Source: Sialis fuliginosa (taxonomy: Eukaryota; Arthropoda; Insecta; Megaloptera; Sialidae). Taken from it: 64,000 nucleotides of DNA. Below, one piece after another: positions 46,728 to 58,380 of the stretch (its first letter is position 1; every line of letters begins with the position of its first letter). A model generated the notes under the pieces. That model was given only the letters and a program-made list of their open reading frames with translations, was not told the origin of the DNA and ran no database searches. The position numbers were made by a program, and so were the translations under genes. Location of the stretch: the NCBI GenBank assembly GCA_961205875.1, contig OY540809.1, positions 31,818,267 to 31,882,266 of the forward strand, in the 5' to 3' direction.

Positions 46728-47519
46728 TATAAGTATCATTTCATTTGAATGTTTAGATGGAGCTGTGTTAATTAATAAATTAAGCTGTGTTTTTCTTCCC
46801 TGGACTATAGTAACATTTTCAGGCTAAAATATGAATACTAAGGCCATATCGGTTTTACAGGATTAAAATGTAAGGATTGGGGTTCTCACATTAAGGTAAT
46901 AAGAACATTAAATATTATAGAATATGAAATAATTATGGTTCCATACTATTAATAAATTAGTTGCTCCTTTATTTGTATGCCTTTTGTTTATAAAATAGAT
47001 GGATCTATTGTACCTGTCTTGTTACGATCCTATAAAAATTGATCCAAGTATATTGTTTGGCTACTGAAATTAACTATTTAATATAGTTAAATAAACACGC
47101 AAATATTTGCAGTGAATCGGTTAATTTTTCTCAAATACCCGGACCGAAATTCCTCCCTAAACCGTTTCTAATAATACACCATATACTCTGTAATGTTGTT
47201 GAAGTAATACTTATAATAATACTCTATAATATATTTAATGGAATATGTTCATAATTTGAATTTTTTACATCAATACTGTGATAGGAACGTATCTGTTCTG
47301 GTATACAGCAATGTAGTAATTTAAAAAAATAACCTTTTTTCCGTTACCACTGCATTAATCTTGATGTTTTTGGTTTTTATTATACGCGAAAATTTTCTTA
47401 TATTTGAATAAGATTCTACAAAAAAATTTCGAAATAGCATCAGGGTCAACTAAAATCGAAAAAAATGCAAAAAAATGTTTTTTAGTTAACTATATTTTTT
47501 TAAAGTCACAATGCTCCTT

Positions 47520-48240
47520 ACGCTAGTGCATAACTGATCTTAATAACCTTGATCTTATTTTATAGTAAATTATATTCTCTACAAAAAAAGTTATTTGCAT
47601 CGTGTTCGTAGAGTGAATATTTTCAAAGAAAAACGCGAAAAACCGTGGAAAATTGTGCCCCGTCCGCCATTTATTTACGATGGCAGCGATATCACCGCTT
47701 AGGTTAATCACAATTAAAAAAATATATGTATATTATCTATGCAAAATTTAATTCTGCGCCATTTAAGGGTAATTGCAAATTGGTTCTATGTACCGTTCAG
47801 GTGCTATTTCAGTTTTTATAATCTCTTAAGCTGTTTCTTCCAACCATGATTGCAGGGTTGCCTCAACACTTAAGAATGGGGACTTTTACGAAAATACTCC
47901 TCACAACTAATTCTAGAACCCTGGAAAGTTTCATAACTATTGGAATTATTTAGTACTTTTGCACAGTATTTCTAAATTAATAGTATCGAGACTGAAATAA
48001 AATTGAAAATATTGTAAAAAAATTACATTTCGTTCACTATTTTTTCAAAAACCCAGCTCTCCTAACATTAATATTTAACCGATCTCAATGTTCTTGATCT
48101 TATTTTAAAGAAAATTATATGCTCTACAAAAAAATATATTTGCTATGTTTTCGTAGAACGTACGGTTTCAGATAAAAACGCGAAAAACTGTAGAAAAATG
48201 TGACCCATTCGCCATTTTTTTAAGATGGCGACGGTAGCAC
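47520..48240 (+). repeat. Direct repeat pair (47520-47700, 48060-48240)
   Basis: Both have 'cttgatcttattttatag'-like sequence, 'ctctacaaaaaaa', 'ttcgtagag', 'aaaacgcgaaaaac', 'cgccattt' and 'agatggcg'. It is part of the composite element interior and of no recognised family. Confidence 0.65.
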
Positions 48241-48920
48241 AACTCGGATCAACTTGAACATTTTGGAGAATAACCAGAGTCATTAGTAGAACATTTTTAC
48301 CAAAAATCATTTTGGTCCGAATTAGTTTCCGATAGTTGCTTAAATTTATGTTTATTTGACATGACTAATAATGTATATAGCAAATTTAAATATCTTCTCC
48401 CAGGCAGGTAAATAAATTTTTCGGGGTAATTTTAAAACTTGGTTTTTAGACAGAAAGGTTCACTTAAATGACTTAACAAAAAATTAATATTTTCTTTTCA
48501 AATGTACCTATGTAAGAACCTAAAGAGAGTACCTCCATTTTGATTTTTTTTTTAAATATTCGACATAATATGCATTTTTAAGTGTTTGTACTATAAAAGA
48601 CATAACATAATAAATTATATTCATTTAAATCATTCGATTTTAAACAATTTAGGTCCATGAAAAAAGTTTGTCAGTTCTTTAGTTCAAAAGTTACAACCAT
48701 ATTAAGAAAGCACTTCATTAAAAAAAAAATAACAAAAACCAAAATTAAAATTAGTGTATCTTTTTTTGCTCAACACCTACATATGGGGATATTTCTGAAA
48801 AGATGCATCTAAGTACTGGGAACAATATGTATAAGTATCATTTCTATTGGAATTATTTAGAAGTTTATATGGAGCTGTGTTTTTGTTTCCTGAACTAACA
48901 ATATTTCTGTCTCGTTCACG
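47740..48920 (+). repeat. Direct duplication inside the hAT-like composite, unit 2
   Basis: Counterpart of 44340-45555 plus 46732-46830. It keeps the uninterrupted 'atgtataagtatcattt' where unit 1 has the palindromic insertion. Confidence 0.6.
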
Positions 48921-49026
48921 TAAACGATTCAAGACTTAACATCGAGACGAGTCAATCAATTTTTATTAAACGAGATCGAGATGAGATTTACCTCACTTTC
49001 GTTTCGTATGCAGCCCTATTTACAAT

Positions 49027-49947
49027 AAAAAATGTCAACCATTTATATTGGATAATAACAACAAATACCTGTTAAAAAATGAGAATTCATATTTTTACTT
49101 AAATGTATACAAAGTACAGTAAATGGCAATTGTGATATTGTTGTAATCAAACCATCATCACTTCCGGTGTGGTTGCAGTATTACATTTTTAGAGGAGACA
49201 AACATGCGGGCATTGGCCAATTTTGAAATACACGCGGCCAAATCCACGGGGAATTTCTATAAAATCCAAATGAGGAACATGTAATTGAACTTATATTTAG
49301 AAACAAATGACAATTTAATCAATTATTTATAACAATACCAATGACCAAATACAAATATTGAATTGAAATTAATTCACATTGAACAAATATTAACATAAGA
49401 AAAGATATAGAATATGACAATAAAATGATACCGCTTAGAATGTTGATAAAACAATACAAATTATCTCCCTACAGCTTATTTAGCAAACAGAGATTATTTA
49501 TTTTATTTTACAACTTCTCTGGTACAATACAGAATTACAGAGATATAATCGCCACGACAAAAGAATAAGAGATTAATATACTGTACCCGTGTAAGTACCT
49601 TTTAAAGTAGCTGTCAGGGTCGGGGTGTGTTATATTATAAAAATAAAAACATCATGCAGCAGAGAATCAACACATTTTCGTTGATTGAGTTGTATGAGAA
49701 ATTGTATGGGAAATAACACCTCGATTGCTCCGATTTTCTTATAAAATGGCGAAGAATATTTGCTAAAATTTTGACAATTTCTTCCCAACTCTTTCTTTCT
49801 AAATTCGTCAATATTGTGTATGTTAGGTGATGGCAATGTAATTTAGATTTTAATTATGTAAGTTTCTAATAACGCCGTTAATAGTAAAATCTGATGAACT
49901 GGTGACTTCAATATGCTCTCATTCTTCATAAGATATGTATAGTGAAT
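49027..49947. other. No gene seen
   Basis: AT-rich. The minus-strand frame 49630-49836 (68 residues) shows no motif. Confidence 0.5.
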
Positions 49948-49949
49948 TA

Positions 49950-51061
49950 GGGTGCTTTTTTTGCGACTATTTTTTTTTTCACTCCCACCTCAAAATTTTC
50001 TTGGAAATACCTCAAAAAAAACTCCCTGAAAATTTGAGCCCTTAATATTAATATTAAGTACTCGCTTTCAGCGTTTAAAGATTTCCCATTGAAAATACAC
50101 GTAAACTTGAACTTTTTTTTTTTACTTTTTATAGCTCAGAGGCATTTTATCCTATTTGAACGTTTGAAAAACCAAATTACGCAGAATTAAATGTTCTATA
50201 AAAGTATTTATTGCAACGAAACTGTAACTTACAAGGGTGAGACAGTACAGGTGATTAAAGTCAAATTTTTCATGAATTTCTTGTTTTTTCATTGTTATTT
50301 CATAAATGGCTGAAAATACAGAAAAAGTTTAAATAAAAAAGTTGTAGCAAATTCAATTTTCTTCAAAAAAGATCCTGAGCATCAAATCTCTATTATTGAT
50401 ATTTTTCAAGATAATAAGCTTCTTGTTTTTTATGATTTACGATTTTCATGAACATAAAGAACATCTATTTGAGGTTATTTACCTCTTCTTTTCTTCTTGA
50501 CTTTGAAAAAGTAGATAATAACTTTAAAAAAAAATTGTTTTAATAATTAGAGTCGCGAATTCATGATAATCGTAAATCATAAAAAACAAGAAGCTTATTA
50601 TCTTGAAAAATATCAATAATAGAGATTTGATGCTCAGGATCTTTTTTGAAAAAATTGAATTTGCTACAACTTTTTTATTTAAACTTTTTCTGTATTTTCA
50701 GCCATTTATGAAATAACAATGAAAAAACAAGAAATTCATGAAAAATTTGACTTTAATCACCTGTACTGTCTCACCCTTGTAAGTTACAGTTTCGTTGCAA
50801 TAAATACTTTTATAGAACATTTAATTCTGCGTAATTTGGCTTTTCAAACGTTCAAATAGGATAAAATGCCTCTGAGCTATAAAAAGTTTAAAAAAAAAGT
50901 TCAAGTTTACGTGTATTTTCAATGGGAAATCTTTAAACGCTGAAAGCGAGTACTTAATATTAATATTAAGGGCTCAAATTTTCAGGGAATTTTTTTGAGG
51001 TATTTCCAAGAAAATTTTGAGGTGGGAGTGAAAAAAAAAATAGTCGCAAAAAAAAGCACCC
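49950..51061. mobile_element. TA-flanked palindromic element with GGGTGCTTTTTTTGCGAC ends
   Basis: Inverted arms of about 530 bp are nearly identical ('cactcccacctcaaaattt', 'gtactcgctttcagcg', 'gtgagacagtacaggtgatt', 'ataagcttcttgttttttat'). An unpaired centre lies near 50475-50560. TA is at 49948-49949 and 51062-51063. Likely a Tc1/mariner-type MITE expanded to a foldback. Confidence 0.88.
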
Positions 51062-51063
51062 TA

Positions 51064-51480
51064 ATAGTGTATAGGTTATACATACCTTATAATCAGTATT
51101 ATAAGGTATCATGTAAGAAATTAATCTAAGAACTAAACATATATTTGGTATTTAAAGGTGAAATTATTAATTAATAAAATAATAAGATAGGTTTTTCTTG
51201 AGTTTACTATGAATAGATACAGCCAGTTTAGCCCGAACTTACAAATCTCCCCCTCCCCCCTTCTCATAACTGATAAATTTATATGGATCAGAATCAAAGG
51301 TGAGTTTACACCTTTTTCTGATAAATCCTCTAGCACGAAAAAGTTTTATATTGATGATTTATCTACCTTATACAAGTCACTTAACCAATTAATTGTAATG
51401 ACGCCACTGAATTCAAGAATTTGTTGATTATAGTTGTCATGAAGAGAAATATATAAAAAGGGCAACATTAACTCGAATAA
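51064..51480. other. No gene recognised
   Basis: Frames on both strands (51133-51336 minus, 51209-51427 plus) overlap and lack motifs. 'tccccctccccccttctc' at 51247 is a pyrimidine tract. Confidence 0.45.
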
Positions 51481-51768
51481 CTAGCGGGATGAAGTTCCAA
51501 TTACCTCCGACGGAGTGTGCTAGTATTGCTCGTGTGAAGTCACGAATCGGAACCTAACAACTGGTCCCCAGTGCTCCGCCATCTTGTCTATTCTGCTACC
51601 TTACCAGTGGTTACAGAGACAGCATTAAATATAGAGTTGATCATTCCAGGATCTTCCAGGATCTCTTCTAGTGAGTCGTTCACAATTATCTCTGATAATG
51701 AAAACATGTCAACATCATCGTCACGTAATATTAGATTAAGAATAAATAAACTGGTAAAGTTTTAATTT
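51481..51768 (+). other. Non-repetitive block with a 64-residue frame (doubtful)
   Basis: Less AT-biased sequence ('ggtccccagtgctccgccat') leads into a frame at 51571-51765 starting MLRHLVYSATLPVV and ending RLRINKLVKF, rich in serine in the middle. It might be the leader and start of a retroelement or gene exon, but no family was recognised and no continuation was found. Confidence 0.2.
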
Positions 51769-51798
51769 TTGTCTTCTTAGATAAACTTAGAAACAAAC

Positions 51799-51842
51799 GG
51801 CCGTGCTATGGTCGTGATGCGGCCGTGCTATGGCCGTGGTGC
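51799..51842 (+). repeat. 22-bp GC-rich tandem duplication
   Basis: Two units of 22 bp (51799-51820, 51821-51842) start 'ggccgtgctatgg' and differ at a few positions. They are followed by 'gcgaccg' and, at about 51903, 'cgtacgcgaacgttcgcgaa', an almost palindromic CpG-rich string. It stands out from the AT-rich context. Confidence 0.7.
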
Positions 51843-51909
51843 GACCGTTTTATGGGTGCATTCACCGTTTCACAAACAGACCTAGTGTTGCCGTGGTGCA
51901 ATCGTACGC

Positions 51910-52345
51910 GAACGTTCGCGAACAAACTTATTAGGCTCCTCCCATTGATTATTATAATATTTAAATCATTTCTCCAAACAAAGGCAGGTATTTTGAAACT
52001 CATTTACTAGATAAAGAAGTACTCTTCGTTTATAAATATTACTCATATATATTTGTGCGATTTAATTATTATGTTATTTATTGAAAATTGTATAAGTAAA
52101 TTTTGTGGCAATAAATATTTGATATTCTGAATTTTAGTATTTACAATTAGATATATTAAACTTGATGTAAAATTAATTACAGAAATGGACGTATATTTGT
52201 ATTTTTATTTATATTGATGTAACTATATAAGCGCCGCCCTAGAAAAAGATAATCGATGATGTTTATCTTAATTATATTTGGAATCTGCTATAAGCGATTC
52301 TGACCTTTAGGGTAGCAGACGACTTCTGAAGCCCATAGATGAATA
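51910..52345 (+). repeat. Dispersed repeat, uninterrupted copy
   Basis: The full-length counterpart of the pieces at 26396-26660 and 28672-28845, from 'aggctcctcccat' to 'gggtagcagacgacttctg'. Confidence 0.75.
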
Positions 52346-53427
52346 AAACATATATACCGGGTGTTCCAGACCACTCGTCCACTATGTTTTACGCCCAAAC
52401 TATTGAAGATAGAGTTTTATGATAAAAAATTTACTATATATATCGACCCTAAAGAATTTCAGGAAAATATTTTCAACCCACTAAAACTCCCTCTTGGGTA
52501 CATGCCCGTTTCTCAGCAAAATCAAATGGAACGGTGTACCCAAAAGTAGATAATTTTAAAGATCATGCATAAAAAAGTAAGAAACTTTTGTAAAAAAAAT
52601 TTTTTCATACATTCAATTGTTTAGAAAATATGGCGACTTGTTTCCAAATTTTATGGTTTTACTAAAAGTGCTCTAGTTTCGTTAAATATTGATGTAATTT
52701 TATTTTTAAAATTTGTTTTGAAAGTAGAAATAATGAACATTCTAATGATGTATGATTATTTGAGATTTGGATAATTTAAAGTGTCATACGCGACATATCA
52801 AAAATGCAAAACTTCAATTATATTAGGGATAATTCAAAAATTTTAAATGCAATGGTATATCACTTAGTATTTTATCATAAAAAATATATTTAAATTAACA
52901 ACTTTTGTTAAGAAAATTTTAAATTTTATTAAAAAAAAAAAACAAAAAAAAAATTATAATTTTAAATTTAAAATTTTCTTATCAAAAGTAAAATTTTTTT
53001 TTTACAAAAGTTTCTACTTTTTTATGATCTTTAAAATTATCTACTTTTAGATATACCATTCCATTTAATTTTGCTGAGAAACGGGCATTTACCTCTCAAA
53101 CTACCCCCCAAGAGGGAGTTTTAGGGGGTTGAAAATATTTTCCTGAAATCTTTAGGGTCGATATATGGGTAGTTCTACAAACGAGGGAATTTTGGACGGC
53201 CCGACTTATTTCGTATATTAATATTTTGTAAAATACATTTTTTCTTGATGGAAACTGTAAACTATTACAGCATGCCAATTAAAATAACGCCGTTCCGAAA
53301 TATATTTTTTATAAAAAATAACACTTAAAATGTGAAATTCGCAGTCTCCTGGCATGTCACTTCTCGGAAGTGAAAGTTAGCAGACTAAATAATGAATGAA
53401 TGTATAAAAAAAAATTACACTGCACTT

Positions 53428-54504
53428 AGGGTTCCGAAGAAACCCTATGAATCTCACTTTGTCGTCCGTCCGTTCGTCCGTCCATCCGTCCGTCCTTTTC
53501 ACTCAAAACCAAATAGCTCGTAAACTACATATATAAGCTAGAAACTTGAAATTTTTACTGAACATGTAAAACGACACCCTCTAGTTAAATATGTACAAAT
53601 TTATTGAATAAATAATTTTTCAGGGGGGGCAATAAGAAGCTAAAGCTAGTTAAAAAATATATTTTTTTTATACCAAGGCATGTGGCACGTTAAAATGTAT
53701 AACCAAACAAGCGGAATTTGACCCTTTTTCTATTTTTTTCTAAATCAAAAATGGTGCCTTTAGGGGGCTTTAAAGCAAATCCAAAAAAACAAAAAAATTG
53801 TATACCAAGACATCTCAATTAGAAGAATTTGGCCATTGTTTTTATTTTTTTCTAACTCAAAAATGGCGCCTGTAGGGGGCTAGTAATTTATTCCCCCCCC
53901 CCCCCCCTCTAACTCTGTAACTACCGGCTCAAAAAATCTGAAAAAAATTTGGTAACGAGGTATTGGTGGGACTACCAACGACAAATACTAAAGTCAACAA
54001 TTTAATTTTAAATTTTGGAATAATAGGGAGGGGTGTAATAGAATTTAAAAATTTTCTTTTCATATCTAGGCATGTGATATGTCAAAATATACATCTAAAT
54101 TAGTAAAATATGACCATATTTTTTATTTTTTTTAACTCAAAAATGGCGCCTGTAGGGGGCTAAAAGTAGTGCTTTATTCTGTCCCCCCCTCTAACTCTGT
54201 AACTACTGGCTCAAAAAATCTGAAAAAAATTTGGTTACGAGGCTTTGGTGGCCCTACCAACAACAAATACTAAAATCAACAATATAATTTTAAATTTTGG
54301 AATTATAGGGAGCGGTGTCATAGAATTTTTTATTTTGATATCTAGGTAAGTGGGGTGTCAAAATATAGATCTCAATTAGTAGAACTGGACACTTTTATAT
54401 ATATTTTTCTAACTTATAAATGCACCTGTAAGTGTTTCCAAACTTTTCACGTAGTACGTACTTCGGAACCCTTATGGCATACACTCGTGTATGTCTTGCC
54501 CAAA
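53428..54504 (+). mobile_element. 'agggttccgaag' repeat element, copy 1
   Basis: Starts AGGGTTCCGAAGAAACCCTA, then runs of 'cgtccgtccg', and ends 'cgtacttcggaaccctta' with a tail 'atacactcgtgtatgtcttg'. It contains two internal copies of 'ctctgtaactaccggctcaa' with 'gcgcctgtagggggcta'. It is absent from the equivalent place in the 9.7-12.6 kb copy, which supports insertion. A C14-type tract is at about 53893. Layout as in lepidopteran 'ggttccgtag' repeats. Confidence 0.75.
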
Positions 54505-55012
54505 TTATTTATTGTATAAATAATTTTTGAAATTTTTTATATTTTCTTTAAGAAATATTCTATTGAATTTTGTCCTTCGAAATTTTTATCATTCTCCTGT
54601 CAAACCAAAACACTTAAAAAACATAGAGAATTAATATTCCGATCAAATCATCGTTTGTCATAGTAATTAATTGAAATATAATAAATAAAATAATGTACAT
54701 GTTTTAACTTAATTTGAGGTTGTATCAATTAACTGAGTTAACGTTGTAAGCGAGATCGTACTTTGTTCAGTCAATTTATCAGTCTCCTGGTCAGTATTTT
54801 CGTGAAAAATACTATGGATATAAGTAATTTTTTAGTTGTATGAGTTGTACATATGTATGTTGTCTTGTGATAGAGGACTTATTTGTTCTTTTTATAAAAC
54901 GTTATTTTGCCGATTTTTAAGGAATATTTAAAGAATTCTCAGTCTCCTAGCAGCTCTAAAAACGGGATTAGACTTAAATAATGTAAATAAATTAGGTAAA
55001 TATCATTAGAAT

Positions 55013-55390
55013 CAGGTCTTCGAACCGGAACTGAGCCAAAACCGGAAAACCGTTATTTTTTGCCGGAACGAAAACCGGAACAGAACCGATTTAAAAATAT
55101 CGGTTTTTACGGTTCAGTACATGTTAAAATACGCGCGTTAACATGATCTTCTTTCTCACTTCAATTGTAGTGCGGATTATCATACAAGTACCATTAAATG
55201 TTCTAAATTATGGTAGAAAAAATTTTTTTAATACAAATAATTTTTTTTAATTAATCACTCGGAGCTGAACCAAAAACCGAAAAAACCGTTATTTTTTTCG
55301 TAACGAAAACCGGAACCGAACCGAAATATATATTTTTTATTCGAACCGGAACGAAAATCGAAACGAAAAAAATAACGGTTCGAAGCCCTG
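55013..55390. mobile_element. hAT-like MITE, 8-bp target duplication attagaat
   Basis: The ends CAGGTCTTCGAACCGG and, in reverse complement, CAGGGCTTCGAACCG. Exact attagaat is at 55005-55012 and 55391-55398. It is the same family as 9717-10102, in the inverted homologous sequence, but with a different target. The frame at 55255-55446 is repeat-derived. Confidence 0.9.
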
Positions 55391-56112
55391 ATTAGAATAC
55401 TGTTGTAAATGACTTCGCATGTTTTTAAACAACTTTTATTGTTCATAAAAAATTTAATATGTTAAAAAGAAATAAAAATATTTTCTCCCTACTCAATAAT
55501 TAATTTTGTGAATAGATTGTTTTAATATCATCGAATTGTTGTTTTAAATGACTACAAAAGACTTTTATGTTATTGCAAATGACTTTTTTTATTATGTGAG
55601 TGTATTTCTACAGGAATTGCATTTTTTTAAAATTTTATTCGCAGTAGTATAATATCGAATATATAAAGAGAAAATCCAAAAAAATCAAACTTACTGAATG
55701 CATCACTTCAAAATGCTAATTTCCCTCTACTAATATATCTTTTTAATGACTATAAAATTTATAATTTATAATTTCACACTATCAACTTGAAATAAAACTA
55801 CTTGCCAAAGCTTAACTCCATTTTCTTCCTTCGTGTGTAGAACTACCCATATATAGTACATTTTTTATCATAAAACTCTATCTTCAATAGTTTGGTCGTA
55901 AAATATAGTGGACGGGTGGTCTGGAACACCCGGTATGTATAATGTTTATCTATTAGTCCTTATTTTTAAATATATATTTTTTAACATATGAATAATTTTA
56001 TGGTTTTCACTTTCACTTCACCTCACTTCTGACTGTGTAGACAATTATGGAACAAAACACAATAAGTAGAAAAGGTAACCGCATGTCTTCAGCTTAACCC
56101 AATCGTGACCGA

Positions 56113-57606
56113 GTAGTCCAGTACATTTAGACGAAAAATAGCTGTGTCTGGGGAAAAATTCGCAATAAGCTGAATTTTTGTATACACCTTCATTTTGTCT
56201 TTATAAATAAGATACCAAAAGTCCCCAACAATCCCATGCGAGCATACTTTTTTACAGCTCACAAAAGGTGCTAACAATTAGTTTTAAGTAAATATCTCTG
56301 TATCTATTGGTTCTATGACTAAAATAGTTATTATCAAATATAAAGTTTAGAAAATTACCTACAATAAAGATCTTACAACTTTTTTCGTACAAGTAATCGT
56401 TTTCGCTTATTAAGAGGGTATTCTAGTCTAAAAATGTGAAAATATCAAAAAATTTTTTTTGCATTTTATCAATAAACAGGGTTTCAAAAATATGTGTTCA
56501 AAACCCTATACCTCAATTCCAAAAACTGACAGAATTACAGCGATTTTGAAGATAATGCGTAGCATTGAATAGCCAGCTATGTATAAACATTGAACGCGTT
56601 TTTCTCGAAACTGAAAACTGAAAATGGCTGCCATAATATCACAAGATCTAATGAACCGATTGACTTCAAATTTGCTGTGTACCTTCAGTATACATGTTAT
56701 TACCACCCTTAGCAGAATTGAGTCAAAAACATTTTTCTTTATTGTATAGATAGCGAAAGATTAAAAACAAAAAAAAATTAAAATGAATTGTATGTAGGTA
56801 ATTTTTATCGTAATTATATCAGTGGCCAACAAAACCAACAATTTTCTTAATATATATAAGTTGGGCTATAGCGGGTTGCAAAAAAAATAATTGTAATAAT
56901 TAAAATAAAAAAATGACGGCATTTTGAAAAGTGACTATTCATTTTTATTTTTTTTATGTTTTTAATCTTTCGCTCTCTATACAATAAACAAAAATGTATT
57001 TGACTCAATTCTGCTAACGGTGGTAATAACATGTGTACTGAAGGTATATACACAGAAAATTTGAAGTCAATCGGTTCAGTAGATCTTGTGATATTATGGC
57101 AGCCATTTTCAGTTTTCAGTTTCGAGAAAAACGCGTTCAATGTTTATACATAGCTGACTATTCAATGCTACGCATCATCTTCAAATCGCTGTAACTCCGT
57201 CAGTTTTTGGAATTGAGGTATAGGGTTTTGAACACATATTTTTGAAACCCTGTTTATTGATAAAATGCAAAAAAAAATTTTTGATATTTTCACATTTTTA
57301 GACTAGAATACCCTCTTAATAAGCGAAAACGATTACTTATATGAAAAAAGTTTTAAGGTCTTTATTGTAGGTAATTTTCTAAACTTTATATTTGATAATA
57401 ACTATTTTAGTCATAGAACCAATAGATACAGAGATATTTACTTAAAACTAATTGTTAGCACCTTTTGTGGGCTGTAAAAAAGTATGCTCGCATGGGATTG
57501 TTGGGGACTTTTGGTACCTTATTTATAAAGACAAAATGAAGGTGTATACAAAAATTCAGCTTATTGCGAATTTTTCCCCAGACAAAACCTAATGTTCCTG
57601 GACTAG
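56113..57606. mobile_element. Large palindrome, about 700-bp arms
   Basis: From 'gtctggggaaaaattcgc' (56146) to its inverse ending at 57583, with an outer 'tagtccag' / 'ctggacta' pair. The arms include 'aaagtccccaacaatccca', 'aagcgaaaacgattactt', 'aaaccctatacctcaattcc' and 'aatggctgccataatatcac'. The centre is near 56865. 'ttgtatacaccttc...aaagtccccaacga' also occurs at 44555-44620. Target duplication is unclear. Confidence 0.8.
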
Positions 57607-58085
57607 ACGTTTTTTTTGTTACCGATATTGCTGATTTTTCTGTCATCAATTCATATCAATCTAAGTATGCTAAAACTCCAGGGATTTTGATAAGGTAACG
57701 GCGCCATTCTTGGCAAGCACCCCAGTAGTGGCAAATTTTTAATTAAATGTCCTGAATTTGAAATATGTTATGATATTTGATTACTACCATTTCTGAATAT
57801 TAATCTATATACATTTAATTGTCTTACAGCGTGATTTGATCACAATCGACCAATAGGTGTCAAAATGGTGGACATTTAAACATCGTGGATCAGTCGAAAT
57901 TCACGAAGTGTGTATTTTCTTAGGTAAATGATTAGTGGAGCGAGTTCGATTATTAGTGATTTTTATGCTGCATAAATTTTTTTTTTTTTAGTGAAATTAA
58001 TATGTTTCATTCTTGAACATATCTTAAAGGTAGGGTCACCACCAAATTTAATTTTATTGTTTTAAGAGGAGTTTTGTGTTCAATA
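57607..58085. other. No gene seen
   Basis: Moderately AT-rich. No long frame or repeat recognised. Confidence 0.45.
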
Positions 58086-58086
58086 A

Positions 58087-58127
58087 CCATTACTGGGTAT
58101 TAAGTTTCCACTAATACCCAGTAATGG
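58087..58127. repeat. Perfect 16-bp hairpin
   Basis: Arms 'ccattactgggtatta' (58087-58102) and its inverse (58112-58127) with a 9-base loop 'agtttccac'. Isolated; no other copy seen. Confidence 0.7.
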
Positions 58128-58204
58128 CTGCAATGTTTTCAAATGTTGTTTTCATTACTAGGTGTTAAAAATGTTAAGCAAGCGTTTAAAATTATTATTA
58201 TTTT

Positions 58205-58380
58205 TTTTAATAAAATTAAAAATTTTCTTATCAAAAGTTGTTAATTTAAATATATTTTTTAATATACTAATTGATATATCATTCCATTTAAAATTTTTGA
58301 ATTATCTCTAATTGAAGTTTTGTATTTTTGATATGTCGCGTATGACACTTTAAATTATCCAAATCTCAAATAACCATAGG
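58205..58380 (-). repeat. Fragment of a CCGGGTGTTCC element arm
   Basis: Matches 46150-46325: 'aaaattttcttatcaaaagt', 'ctaattgatatatcattcc', 'gatatgtcgcgtatgaca' and 'atccaaatctcaaataa'. Neither terminus is present. Confidence 0.75.

Larger units (their letters stand above)
42638..49018. mobile_element. hAT-like composite element (6.4 kb) with AGGGCTGCA ends
   Basis: The ends TAGGGCTGCACAACGAGAC and, in reverse complement, TAGGGCTGCATACGAAAC. The flanks are tttataat (42630-42637) and tttacaat (49019-49026), an 8-bp duplication with one mismatch. 'cgagac' words repeat near both ends, as expected of hAT subterminal binding repeats. Inside lie a Helitron with a hAT MITE, a palindromic CCGGGTGTTCC element and a direct duplication of about 1.3 kb. 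No transposase frame is visible. Confidence 0.75.
53167..55848. mobile_element. GGGTAGTTCTACA element, nested, ATAT target
   Basis: The ends GGGTAGTTCTACAAACGA and, in reverse complement, GGGTAGTTCTACACACGA. Comparison with the intact CCGGGTGTTCC copies (empty 'tcgatatatatagt') gives a 4-bp ATAT/TATA duplication. It contains 53428-54473 ('gggttccg' element) and 55013-55390 (hAT MITE). A truncated inverted relative lies at 9681-12555. No transposase frame. Confidence 0.8.
52357..55933. mobile_element. CCGGGTGTTCC palindromic element split by a nested insertion
   Basis: Begins CCGGGTGTTCCAGACCACTC next to TA (52355-52356) and ends with the inverse before TA (55934-55935). The left arm and most of the right arm (52357-53166) match 45560-46727. 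The last ~85 bases of the right arm (55849-55933) are displaced by the 2.7-kb 'GGGTAGTTC' element. Part of the arms around the centre is deleted compared with the intact copy. Confidence 0.85.
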
